A DNA stretch of 64,000 nucleotides from Caenorhabditis remanei (taxonomy: Eukaryota > Nematoda > Chromadorea > Rhabditida > Rhabditidae). A program made the position numbers and the translations under genes. The DNA is taken from the NCBI RefSeq assembly GCF_010183535.1, contig NC_071332.1:14632001-14696000 (forward strand). Reading direction: 5' to 3'. The notes beneath the pieces are model-generated. The model searched no databases, had not been told where the DNA came from, and was given only the letters and a program-made list of their open reading frames with translations. Below, in pieces: positions 1 to 11,126 of the stretch; within the stretch, counting starts at the first letter, position 1, and the number at the start of each line of letters is the position of its first letter.

Positions 1-40
1 CTGAAAAAGGCCAAATTGAACATCTTACTGCACGGTACTG
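1..40. mobile_element. Right end of a Tc1-like miniature transposon
   Basis: The first 40 bases match the right end of the longer miniature elements at 27728-28070 and 33310-33640, ending in the inverted-repeat core GGTACTG followed by TA. The element lies in the intron downstream of the last visible exon of UNC-93-like copy 1, whose final coding exon is outside the window. Only the end is present, so size and intactness cannot be judged. Confidence 0.6.
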
Positions 41-82
41 TAGCTCAGGCATACGAGAAACATATGGTTTAAAACAATTTAC

Positions 83-1625
83 CTGGAAAAACTTCGACAC
101 GGAAAATGCTTGAGATCTTCTCTTTGGCATTGCCAACGCGCATATCACTGATCTCACACTGTTGATACAACAATCTCCGATTCCACAAATCAATCCGATG
201 ATCAATGCTAATAGATATCTGAAAACTGTATTCCATGAAACTAATACGTACACACGAATGATGAAATATAATACTCACGAATGATGGAACAAAATAGGTT
301 CTTTGTGAGTGGGTCTCATCGGTGCTTCTGTAACCGTTGACAGATGAATAAGAGCACAGTAGATCAAAACACAGACGGCGCCAATCGTCATTGTTGGCTT
401 TTGACCGAAATTTTTGATGCGTTTACTGAGAAATGAAATGAGGATTCCCACTGAAATTTATTTGTATTTTTTCAATTTCAGATCACTTGCAGACTCACTC
501 AAAACCTCTCCTGCTCCAACAGCAAAACTGTACACTGCAGCGAGGTAGATCAGATTGGAGTTGTGGGTAGTGAAACTCATAGCTGTTGGGAAAATAGAGA
601 GCCAGAAGGAGGTGTTGAGGCCACACAGAGAGAATAGAGGAATGAGTTGAACCATTTTAGAGGAGACCATAGTGGAGCAGGTGAGTTCTAGAAAAGAAGA
701 TAATCTTCTACTGAAAAATTGGAAGGACTAACTGAAGGCACTCATGAAACTTTCTTTTTTCTCTGTGCTACTCTCGATACAATCTTCCACATCTTTCGAA
801 GGCATGAGGAAGAAAGTGACAATTCCGATGACTGAGATTCCTGTGAAAGCAGTGAAAAGGAGACTTCTGAAAATAAAACATCAGAAGAGCCTATCTAGAT
901 TTGAACTACATTTCCATTTCACTGAAGCGTCTTTCCATTTTATGAGGTTCACTAGTTGTGTTTAGAGCTTCCAATACCATATCGGTCTGATCGGAACTCA
1001 GCTTCGTAATAACTGCCATTATACAAGATCCGAGGATCATACTGTAACCGATCGGCTTGTAAATTAAACAGGATCAGAACTCACCAGCAACATCCCACCG
1101 ACCAGGAAAGTGATACATTCGATTCTATTGTGTTCCTAGTAGAGTGAGAAGTCAAGTAGCCGCCTTGTCCTTGGTAAAATACTGGAAAGGGGGAATTTCA
1201 CAAATAATCCAAACATAGCAAATCTTACAGGCGAACCCGATTCCTAGTAATGCAGAAGAGAGGTAGTAATAATAAGAGTTGGTAAATAGGAATCCTAATG
1301 GGAAGGCTGTGAAGAAGATTGCAGAGATGACCAAGTTGATTTTAGGAGTGCTGACTGCCAGGATGGACGGAGAAAACAGACAACCAACCATGTAAAACGC
1401 GTATATTACAGCTTGGCTGAAATTATTATGCTCATCCGACCAGTTCACCACCCATACTCACCCATAGTATCCTGCATATGAACTAATTCTCTCTGGTTCT
1501 CTCTCATGAATCGAATGTATCACTGATTCCAGAATAAAAGATTCTGAATCGAATCCAGTCATGATACATAACTGACCGAATCCCAGTAGTGCTGCACACA
1601 AAAGTTCGAATCTTCGTTGGTTCAT
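83..1625 (-). CDS. UNC-93-like MFS transporter, copy 1 (3' end outside window)
   Basis: Multi-pass membrane protein of the UNC-93-like branch of the major facilitator superfamily. UNC-93 itself regulates a muscle potassium channel; the substrate of these paralogs is unknown. Eight exons are visible and all keep frame: 1462-1625, 1229-1416, 1085-1181, 910-1041, 733-866, 499-687, 279-450 and 83-218. The start Met is at 1625 (MNQRRFELLC). The conserved intracellular-loop and helix signature CCINSVRSVICALAMPKRR lies in the last visible exon, which ends at a GTAAAT donor. By comparison with copies 2-4 one more exon of about 65 codons must lie left of the window. No disabling change is seen. The exon lengths are the same as in copy 2, so the two are recent duplicates. 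Confidence 0.85.
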
Positions 1626-2311
1626 GACGTACTTCTATTCGAGTAATATCAGTCAGTTCGACACAAAGAAGAGAGAGAAATTGAAAGCGGTGACAATAGG
1701 TTGTAAGCGACATTTATAGTCAAGAGGTTTGCATAATCCGATTGAACAAGTTCAAACTATCCGAATTCTCAATGGAGTGCGCAATTTTTACAGAGCAGAT
1801 TATGCGTGTATTCAGTAATTGTTTCCATAAGTTTCAAATTCGGATATGCTCGAAGATGTTCTTATCAAAAGACTCATAAAACATAAGGCATATTCTGGCT
1901 TGTTCACTCATTCATTTCTCTATTTCCAATTGTTGAAATGAGCAAAAAATTGAATAACATCAAATATGACAGAAAAATGAAACATTAGGCTTCAAGAAAG
2001 AGCTTTTCATTACAAGATATTCTTCTTGGTAAGAAAAGTAGTTGTTAAAAATGTGAACATCCAGTGTACAGTTTGATATCATCTCACTTCGATGTTTTTT
2101 GTTCATAATATGTCGACACGGAACAATTAAATTGATGATAAAGACATTTCACAGCACATGAAAACAAACTTCAAAATTCATAACTTCCTCAATACAAATA
2201 ACTGTCATAGTCGCAGCTCAAATGAGTATTCAAAGAATAAAAATTATGTCTTCAATTTTATTTAATTCGTATGCTCCATTACCCGATATGAGCAACATTC
2301 CTTAAATTATT
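1626..2311. promoter_or_regulatory. Upstream region of UNC-93-like copy 1
   Basis: This is the spacer between copy 1 and the stop of copy 2. About 90-110 bases upstream of the copy 1 start there is a TATA-like ACTATAAATG (minus strand). It is followed upstream by TTTGCATAAT at 1728-1737 (plus reading), an octamer-like site. The same arrangement with high identity stands before copy 2 (4170-4179), so this is the duplicated core promoter. Nothing coding is seen in the rest of the AT-rich spacer. Confidence 0.45.
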
Positions 2312-4085
2312 TCATAAATTCAGTGTCTTTCCAACTTCCGCGGCATTTCTCGTTCCTTCGGTCATTTTTCTCTCCATTGTCTGAGTTCTTTTAGCAATCG
2401 AAAAGAACAAAACGGTAGCAATGAGAGACAATACTGGAAGTCCAATGGTGTAAATGTAGAGAGGTACGATAGGAGATAAGAAGAATAGGATGCATGAAGC
2501 AAGGGCCTGAAAAAAAAACGTTGAAATGTTCATATTTCAATCGAGGCTACCTGGAAAGCTTTTGATACAGAAAACGCTTGAGATCTCCTTTTTGGCATAG
2601 CTAATGCACAGATGACTGATCTTACACTGTTGATACAACAGTCACCTGCTCCGCCGATAAATCCAATAATCAGAACGAATAGATATCTGAAATCAATTTA
2701 ATTGTAGATGAATGAGATCACAATTACTTACGAATGATGGAAGAGGATCGGCTCATCACTTGTTGGTCTAATTGGTGCATCCATTGCAGTTGACAGATGA
2801 ATAAGAGCACAGTAGATCAAAACACACACGGCGCCAATCGTCATTGTTGGCTTTTGTCCAAAATTTTTGATGCGTTTACTGAGAAATGAGATGAGGATTC
2901 CCACTGGAATCGAATTATTTAGTTTTTCTAACACTGAAATTTCCAACTCACTAATAATCTCTCCTGACCCAATAGCAAAACTGTAGAGAGCCGGAAGGTA
3001 AATCATGTGAGAATTGTGGGTTGTGAAGTTCAAAGATGTAGGGAAAACGGAAATCCACAGTGAGGTATTGAAGCCACACAGAATAAAAAGAGGAATCAGT
3101 TGAACCATTTTTGGGTTTACGACCGTTGAGCAAGTGAGTTCTGGAAAGTTAATGTTGGAGTTTGACCTTCAATAAAGTGTGCTCACTGAATGCCTCCATG
3201 AAAGTCTCCTTCTTTCCAGTGCTACTTTCAATACAATCTTCTACATCTCTCGATGGGAGAAGAAAGAATATAACAATTCCGGTTAATGAGATTCCAGTAA
3301 AAGCAGTGAAAATGAGGCTTCTGAAAAAAAAATTCATCAATATGAGTTCCCAGTTTCAATCTACATTTCAGTGTTGCTGAATTGCCTCTCCGTGTTGTGA
3401 GATACATTGGTAGTATTCAGAACATCCAAGATTAGTTCTGTTCCATCGGCACTATATTTGGTGATGCCTGCTATGATAGCAGAGCCGAGAATCATACTAC
3501 AAAACTTATTCGGGTGAAAAACCAACAGTTGAGCTTACCAGAAACATGTCAGAGACCACGATAAAGAGACGTTGGACTCAATGGTATTTCTGGTAGAGTG
3601 AGATGTCAGATAACCTCCTTGCCCTTGGTAGTATACTGGAAATAGAAATTTACTGATTTTGAGATGCTCTCGATGCAACCTACAAGCCAGTCCAACTCCT
3701 AATAGTGCTGATGAAAAATAATAATAATAAGAATTGGTGAACAGGAATCCTAAAGGGAAGGCTGTGAAGAAGATCGCTCCGAAAACCAAGCTGGTTTTCG
3801 GGGTGCTCACTGTTATGATAGATGGAGAAATAAGACATGCCAACATGTAGAACACATAGATTACGGCTTGGCTGAAATTTATTTTTTTAGAGAACATAAC
3901 ATCAACTGACCTATAACTCACCCATAGTATCCCGCATAAGAACTGATTCTCTCCGGTTCTCTCTCATAAATCGAATGAATGACAGTCTCCAGAATAAAAC
4001 TTTCCGTATCGAACCCAGTCATCACACATAACTGGCCCATTCCTAGCAGGAATGCACATAAGAATTCATAGCTTCGTTGATTCAT
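2312..4085 (-). CDS. UNC-93-like MFS transporter, copy 2
   Basis: Complete gene of nine exons: 3922-4085, 3684-3871, 3539-3635, 3365-3496, 3187-3320, 2952-3140, 2732-2903, 2551-2686 and 2312-2506. These give 468 aa with every junction in frame. The product begins MNQRSYEFLC. It has many hydrophobic helices, including the segment QLIPLFILCGFNTSLW and the loop SKRIKNFGQKPTM, and ends in a charged cytoplasmic tail (KMTEGTRNAAEVGKTLNL). Family membership rests on resemblance to the UNC-93-like family; transport activity is not established. It is the middle gene of a head-to-tail minus-strand array with copies 1 and 3. The acceptor-like sequence before the ATG fits trans-splicing. Confidence 0.88.
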
Positions 4086-4819
4086 CACTTATTTCCAGAA
4101 AATTTGAAAAAGAACAAAGAAATTGGAAATGTTGGCCATTGGTTTTCAGCGGCATTTATAGTAAAGTGGTTTGCATAATCTAGCTGAATCAGTTCAAAGG
4201 ATCAACAATTTCAGCTGATGATATTGTCTTTCTTTGCGCTGTATTACGCAATTTTACAGAAATCACAGTATGATCAGTTTTTGTCATCATTTTTGTTCTG
4301 AGGAAGACTTTGACTTTTTGGTAACAATGACTGGTCGAATAGTGTGAGTAGTAATTTATCTGCAAATAATTTATCTATCAATTATGTTTCGGTAGTATTA
4401 GTGACATCTCTATGAACAGACTCCGTATAGATAGAAATTAAACTGAATATTACTTTTCTGTGATAATCGTATTCTTGATTTAATCTACCATGCAGCTAAG
4501 TTGTCAAGGCTAAGTTTGATTTTTGAATCGCATCCTTGTCATCTCTTACAACTTCTACATCCTAACCTTTTTAAGCCGTAGACTTTCCGAATCAATAAAA
4601 CAGAGTTCAGTTTTTCATGATTTGTGACAGTCCAATAGGTCACCCCTACAGGATTCAAAATATTTTTAATTTGCATAATCTATTCTCATGTTTTTTTAAG
4701 TACACGAGTTCACAGATGCAAAAAAGTCATCATTCGTTAAAGTATTTATTTACTTTCAAAATTGGATTCGTTGAAAGAAATGCACAACAATTTCAATAAA
4801 TTCTATAAAATGAGTAGAA
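4086..4819. promoter_or_regulatory. Upstream region of UNC-93-like copy 2
   Basis: The spacer carries the same TATA-like box plus TTTGCATAAT (4170-4179) found before copy 1, roughly 85-95 bases upstream of the start codon. The remainder, to the stop of copy 3, is AT-rich with no supportable gene. Confidence 0.4.
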
Positions 4820-6678
4820 TTATATTTTCTGCATTGCTTCAAGCTCTTTAGCAATCCTTCGCTTTTCAGATTCTCCCAGTTCTTGTGTCAATTTTCGCTC
4901 CATTACTTGCGTCTGACCTGCTTGACGGAAGAAGAAAATTCCCGCGAGTAAGCAGAGGATTGGGATTCCGAAGACATAATGATAGAGGTTGAGGAATGGA
5001 GAGATGAAGAAAATCACACAAGAACCGAGTGACTGGAAATTAAGAATTGAAAACGACTTGAGAGTTCCAGTCATCTTAATTACCTGATAAATTTTAGACA
5101 CGGAGAAAGCCTGTGCTCTTCTTTTCGGCATTGCCAATGCACATATCACCGATCTAACACTGCACAAGCAACAATCTGACATTCCTCCAATCATAGCTAC
5201 TAGGAATACGGTAACTCGGCTGAAATCAAATTGTGTTATTGTCGACACGCATATCATCAACCTACTTTGGCTGAAACAGCAATGGATCTTCGTGACTTGG
5301 AGTGACAGTTGCATTGAATGGAGTGGAGAGAAGAGCCACAAAACAGAATATAGTTGTGAGCACACATCCAATGAGCATTGTTGGTTTCAAACCGAAATCT
5401 TTGATACGCTTGCTCAGTGTGGAGATGATGAGGCCCACTGAAATGCTCAAATTTTCCAGAATCTCAAAGTGAAAACAACTCACTAATCGTTTCGCCCACT
5501 CCTATTCCAAACCCGTAAATTGCAGGGAGATATATCAATTTTGAGTTATGCATGTTGAAAGTGAGAGTCGTTGGAAAAATGGATAACCAGAAGGAGGTAT
5601 GAATTCCGGTGAGCAAGAAGGTTGGAGCCAACTTGAACATTTTCGAAGAGGTGAGAGTGTCCGCCATGAGCTCTGAAACGGAAAGGGTGAATTTTTGTGT
5701 TGGGGAGAAGAACTCACTCATTCCATCCTTGAAGCTCACAAGTTTCTCACTGGGCTCGATACAATTTGATACGTCTTGCGAGGGTAACAACATAAATGTG
5801 AAAATAGCTAACGATGAAATTGCAGCGAACACGGAAAACAGAAGATAGCTGAAATTTTTTTGATAAACTAGGTCAGGCGAACAACACGGAAGTTTACATT
5901 TCGCTGTCTCCAAATCTTCTTTCAATACCATGACCACTGACTGAGGAACCCATGGTAGCGTTCAGGATGTCTAGGATTTCAGGAGCCGCCTCTTGAGTTA
6001 CAGTTGTGATTATTGCCATGATAATAGAACCAACAATCATGCTGAATGTATTAATTTTTGAAAAGTGAATTCTTTAAAAGTGTCTTTGACTCACCAGCAG
6101 CATCCTAGAGACCACGATAGCGAGACATTGGATTCTATAGTTTGACGAGTAGAATGTGAAGTGATATAGCCGCCATTACCAGTGTAGTAGACTGAAAATC
6201 CTAAAAGATTGAGGACACTAGCAGAATAATAACTTACATGCAAACCCGATTCCATTCAATGCGGATGAAAAATAATAATAGTAAGAGTTGGTGAACAAGA
6301 AGCCTAATGGAAATGATGTAAAGCAAATTGAGGAGATCAGAAGTGTTGTTTTGGCACTGGTAGCATACAGGAAAGAAGGGGAGAAGAGGCAAGCAGTGAC
6401 ATAAGCCAGATAGCAGACGGCTTGGCTGAAAATTGGAACAGTTTGAGTCCCAGACTGAGAAAGTTCCCCAAGTCATCTTACCCATAGTACCCTGCATAGG
6501 GACTGATCCTCTCTGGCTCCTTCTCATGAATTGAATGAATCACCGACTCCAGAATAAATGACTGTGAATCGTATCCTGTCATAATGCACAATTGCCCAAA
6601 TGTGAGCATCATGATGCACAACAACTCGAATCGTCGAGTTGTTGTTCCAGATGAGATGGATGATTTTGGGGTGTCCAT
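4820..6678 (-). CDS. UNC-93-like MFS transporter, copy 3
   Basis: Complete nine-exon gene: 6482-6678, 6238-6425, 6095-6191, 5898-6041, 5718-5848, 5484-5672, 5266-5437, 5084-5219 and 4820-5032. It codes for 488 aa beginning MDTPKSSISSGTTTRRFELL. Intron positions match copies 1 and 2. The loop SKRIKDFGLKPTM and the motif GGMSDCCLCSVRSVICALAM mark the family. The intron at 5673-5717 is 45 bases long and in frame, so an unspliced reading looks open; alignment with the paralogs shows it is an intron. The C-terminal tail is charged and helical (RKLTQELGESEKRRIAKELE). The start is the first Met after an acceptor-like TTTTCAG. Confidence 0.88.
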
Positions 6679-7894
6679 TATGCTGAAAATTGAAAATTTT
6701 AATGAAAAATGAGTGAGTTTTTTAAGTGAGACCTAAAACTGAACTGTTTGAAATTGGATTTCTGCAAACTTTTTATACTTTCTCGGGTCACTTTGCGTGC
6801 AAAAGAGGATTCCCCCGAATTCTCGGATAGACATTATGCAAATTGTTTACGCCGTTGTCTTTGTGTGTATATGATGCAATATGTGCACGGAGGTTATTGA
6901 CCTAATACCACTTTTCAAAGAATTTCAGTGAATTTTCAGTATTTCAGACAAAAGTGCGATCTGTGAAGTTTCGATCCGATTAGGTCAGTGTCGGGGGAAT
7001 ACCTTTTGGTTTGAAATTCACGTGAAACAGGGTAAACCCGGAATGAAATTTAAGTTGTAACGGAAAAGTTGTAGTTTATGCAATTTCCCATTTTGGTAGA
7101 CCAGTTTTTGATAGTTTTATGTATTTCAGGCGAACGGTTTTTTAACAGAATCAGTAGAAAAAATTATACGAAACGGAGTCTAAATTACCAAGTAATTTCT
7201 ATTAAAAAATGAAATTTAAACTTGAAATAGAAGAAACTTTCGATAAAAGGAACGAATTTTCATTTCGCATTTCTGATCACCAGACGTCACGGCTATCAGT
7301 TCTCAAATCTGCATATCTCGGAGATTTAGATTTCTTATCATTTTGTCAGTTTCCATCACTTCCGTTCCATTTATTCAACAATCGACCAAGGATCTATTGA
7401 AATGGTCTGATTTAGAAGGAGTTTTCTAGGTTTTGAGGAAAAAAATTGTATAGTCATTGAAAATTCTAATCTACAGTGCCAGATTGGATTGCCTAAATAT
7501 GTTCATTGCTTGAAAATATATATTTGAGTGAAAAAATATGAAAAAAATGTGAAAAAAAACGTTCCACAACTGAATGGAAACTTTAAAAACAAAACATTTT
7601 CTTACGATGAATAACTATAATGTTTCATTCATCATTTGCTAACCTCCATTCATTTAAATTCTATTCCATTTCCCCCTTTTGACCGGTCTATTGTATAACT
7701 GCCTTGCACACCCATTTTTGCTTCATTTCATTTTTTTCAATAGTAAATTTTCAGTTGAAAATCAGTTTAAAAAAGCAAAATGATGAGATTATCTCTATCG
7801 ACAATCTTGTTTTTCTGTTATCTGTGGTATAGATCTGACAACTCTCCCACTACAAAAGAGATGAGTAAATTGAACAAATCACATCAGTCCAAAA
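6679..7894. promoter_or_regulatory. Divergent spacer between UNC-93-like copy 3 and the CAP-like gene
   Basis: This 1.2 kb spacer contains AGGATTCCCCC at 6806-6816 and an inverted GGGGGAATACC at about 6993-7003. Both resemble sites upstream of copy 4. An ATTATGCAAA octamer-like site lies near 6833. A start codon at 7780 opens a 72-codon reading frame overlapping the 5' end of the CAP-like gene in another frame; I treat it as leader sequence. Confidence 0.35.
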
Positions 7895-8608
7895 ATGAAG
7901 AGCTCCTGTCTTTTCATTTTCTTGTGCTCTCTGCTCCCCGGGATTCTCGGAGCCGCAATTCGAGAGAAGCGTCAATCGAATCAGAAACAGTTCGTTGATG
8001 AACTGAACAACGTACGAAAACAACTCGCAGTCGCCGGCAATATTTCGAACATGTGGAAATTGGTTAGTCAAAGATAAAGATAGAATATTCACAATTAATT
8101 TTTCCAGGAATGGTCTGATGAACTCGTTGAGAAACTGCACTCCCTGAATGTTGATGACTGCTTGGGCATGGCTCCTGCCTATAACTACCGATTCTTCTAC
8201 GAAGGAGGTAATCGTGATGCTATGGAGTACGAGAATGGATGGGTTAAATTCTTCGCAGCAAATGCTAATAACAAGGAGGCTCTGAAGAAAGCTCTCGATG
8301 AATTGACTCCTCGTACCGCATACTTCCTCGAGAGAATTCATCCGGCTCAATCGAAAGTTGGATGCATTCCACATGACTGTAAATTTGATATCGATATGGC
8401 GGATCGTTATCCAGAATACACGTATCATCTCAAGTATAACTACATCTGTCTCATTGGCCCATAGTAAGAAACCCAATGCGATTCTTGAAAATAACTATGG
8501 ACACTTTTCAGCGGTCAATTCTCCCTAGACGATGGTACTGGGAAGCCGGGTACAAGATGCGGACCATTCGGACAAAACGAGGATGGATTATGCGTAGAAA
8601 GCGTCTAG
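7895..8608 (+). CDS. Secreted CAP/SCP-like protein, divergent
   Basis: Three exons, 7895-8062, 8108-8463 and 8512-8608, join in frame to 206 aa. Residues 1-20 are a clear signal peptide (MKSSCLFIFLCSLLPGILGA). The mature N-terminus FVDELNNVRKQLAVAGNISNMWKLEWSDEL follows the pattern of the first CAP helix (N-x2-R-x-LA ... M-x-L-W-x-x-EL). Near the C-terminus VGC, a paired cysteine, YICLIGPYG and a CGPFGQ...GLC segment resemble the cysteine-rich end of nematode SCP proteins. The usual HxTQxVW signature is not visible, so the active-site histidines are probably gone and a binding rather than enzymatic role is more likely. It converges on the lipase gene, with only 62 bases between the two stops. 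Confidence 0.6.
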
Positions 8609-8670
8609 AATCAAAGCACAAATTCGAATGAAACAGACTTCAAATTGAAATTTTTTATTAAAAATGAAAT

Positions 8671-10119
8671 TTAGTTTCCAAGATAATCTTTTGTACAAAT
8701 ATCAATAGCCGGGTGGTAAATATCATTCGGAGCACGAAGTCCCCAGGTGAAATCCAAATGATTGTAGTCGGGTAGATGGTTGTTTTGCTGCAACAAAAAG
8801 AGTATGTTTCCCATCGCTATTCTCTTGAACTCACCGTAATAACTGCTGGGTCCAAACGAGTCAACAAGTAGTCGGTGACGTCAATCTTATCAGCCAACCA
8901 ATCAGCATCACTCCAGTACAAATAGATGTCAGTCCCCTTGATGGCGGTGTAATCATACTCTGGTGGGTTCGCCTGTCCGTACTTCTTCTTGTTCGTCTTG
9001 GTTCCCCAATCATAGGCAGGCACTCCTCCATGATGAACCATCTGCATCCAATGGACAATATTTTGGGTTGATGTACCAGCAGGATCATGAGTTGCGTATA
9101 CTGGAACACGAGTCTGATTCCATTGATCACTTTCTGGTCCGGCAATGAGAAAGAGTACGTTGTCACAGAGATCTGATTCGATCTGGAGACCTCCGCAAAT
9201 GTCCTTAGCGGCGAGCTTCATCGCCCAATTGTTCGGAAGGAACTCTCCGGCACCGAAGATATCGAACCAACCCTGGAATTCGTTTTCTAAATCTATGAAA
9301 ACCAGAACTTTTTCACCTACATCAAACTCCAAAGAGAAGTAATTGGCAAAGAAAGCCAGGAATCCCTTGATATGCTTCACTGATCCAATTGGTGCCAAAG
9401 CGAAGAACTTCTTGATTTTCTTTGCGAAACTTCCGTCATCCTTCGACAAATGACTGAACATTGTGAGAGTTCCTTGAGAGTGTCCCATGTAATAGACACT
9501 CTCTTGTCCAGTGACTTCCAAAACATGATTGATCATAGCGTTCAAGTCATAGGTAGCCATCTCATCCCAACTCCAATCCCAGAATGCAGAGTGTGATGGT
9601 TTCAAATCTTTATGCTTCATACTGTACGTGTTACCGCGCATGTTGCCAAGCCACACGTCAAAACCAGCGTCGGCAAAAAGGAATCCTAAAGAAATCGTGG
9701 TGTTATCTTCTTCATCCCCAAGGTCATGTAGATACTCACCTGCACTCTGGTCTGGAAGATTCAGAACCCAATCACTTGAGGCACAGAGCAAACCGTGTTG
9801 CATGAAGACGACTGGTCTCTTTCCATTTGGCCATGTCACATTTGCTGAAATTCACTTTTTAAAGTTTAAACAAAATTTTGAAAGCTACTTTTTCCAAATG
9901 GAATTCTGTGCATCTCCAAAATGTACCCATCATCTGTGGTTACTGTATAAATCATTGCTGGATATCCCCATCGTTCAATAATTTGAGGCTGAAACATATT
10001 ATATAACAATCAAGTCACAGCAATTTCTAACTTACAGTAGTCATTTTCAGTTCCGGATCACCTTTTCCGACAACATCTCGAACAAGAACCGCCGCCAGAA
10101 AAACGGCAAGACGCCACAT
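8671..10119 (-). CDS. Lysosomal acid lipase-like (lipl family) alpha/beta hydrolase
   Basis: Six exons, 10036-10119, 9889-9988, 9740-9844, 9321-9685, 8835-9272 and 8671-8787, give 402 aa, the usual length for this family. The order is a signal peptide (MWRLAVFLAAVLVRDVVG), the lid-domain start (ERWGYPAMIYTVTTDDGYIL), the oxyanion-region HGLL, the nucleophile elbow GHSQG (Ser), the acid in YWSDADWLAD and the catalytic His in DYNHLDFTWG. It would hydrolyse triglycerides or cholesteryl esters in lysosome-related organelles, or be secreted by the gut. Introns 9686-9739 (54 b) and 9273-9320 (48 b) lack stops and are multiples of three; family alignment shows they interrupt DQSA-GFLFADAG and LEFD-GWFD. 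An AATAAA lies about 15 bases after the stop. Confidence 0.93.
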
Positions 10120-10427
10120 TTTCCTATTGCCGAATGAGCCGTATCGCTTATCAAAACTGTCATTAAATATGGACACCACGTGTTTGTCATGGTTGAATTT
10201 CAATTAAATGAGAGTGATAAGGAGAATGGGGTATCATGGAACAAAAGTTAGGGAAATCAAAATACAGTAGACACTGGGAAAATGTAGGGAAGGTAGTTAG
10301 GAGTAAACACTTGAATTCAAACAGATGTTTTGTGGAATCGCATTTAGGTTCAATCAGAGTCGGGTCTTCAGAAAACGTGCTCCATCGAAGATTTTAGTTT
10401 CTATCTGTTCCTTGAAAATACGTAACC

Positions 10428-10681
10428 ATACTTGTACCGGGCCGGGCCGATTTCCAAATTTTCGCCGGCTCGGTCGGCCGGATTAAGCGATTTTTTCAGC
10501 AGTAATTTTTGAAAAAGGAGTTTTTGGGGCATTTCGAGCTACATATAATTCGAGTAAATTGACAATTTTCAGTAGTTCTACAGTGAATTTAGTGAAAAAA
10601 GTACTTGAAAATTATTTTTGGGTTATTAAAACTCAAAAAAATTTTCCACCCGAGCCGACCGGCCCGTCAAATGACAAGTAT
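10428..10681. repeat. GC-rich palindromic repeat, copy a
   Basis: The left end reads ATACTTGTACCGGGCCGG and the right end CCGACCGGCCCG...CAAGTATT. Together they form short inverted ends around an AT-rich core, in sharp contrast to the surrounding base composition. Three related elements lie at 45399-45655, 48675-48931 and 49622-49815. It looks like a non-autonomous transposon family, but no target-site duplication is clear. Confidence 0.55.
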
Positions 10682-10767
10682 TGTACTGACGGAAAGCCCT
10701 CATCAGAAAATTGTAAGCTTCCCATTTTCATCTGAACGAATAGATACAAACTGTGCTCAACCATAGA

Positions 10768-10785
10768 ACACACACACACACACAC
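10768..10785. repeat. (AC)9 microsatellite
   Basis: Nine uninterrupted AC dinucleotides in the intergenic spacer. Confidence 0.9.
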
Positions 10786-11126
10786 GTCGAACAAAACACG
10801 CATAGTTAACTGGAAATTTGATAAGACTGATAAAAGAGACATCATCTGAAACAAGTAGAAAGAATCACACCACTTTTTTGTACTTATCAATTTTCTCAAA
10901 TGTCTTCAAAAAGTTGTATGAGAACAAGTCGTTTATTGTGATCATAAGAATGTCAAAGTCGGGAATAAATATTGCATTATTGATATGAAATGAATGAATG
11001 TCGAGACTTAGAAATTGAATTGCTTGGGATAATATGAAAGTTACCCGCGTCATTTATGACTGGTACCGAGTTCTGGCAGTTTTGGAAAAATGGGTTTCCT
11101 AAATCGTGTCATAGAAAATGAATAGC

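Larger units (their letters stand above)
10120..11126. other. Intergenic spacer upstream of the lipase
   Basis: The spacer lies between the lipase start and the 3' end of UNC-93-like copy 4. It contains a GC-rich inverted-repeat element (10428-10681) and an (AC)9 microsatellite (10768-10785). No coding signal is seen. The lipase promoter should lie in the first few hundred bases, but I recognise no specific site. Confidence 0.5.

Noticed and set aside
7780..7998. Hydrophobic-start frame (MMRLSLSTILFFCYLW) just before the CAP-like gene
   Set aside because: It overlaps the CAP-like first exon in another frame and has no downstream continuation; it is likely leader sequence.
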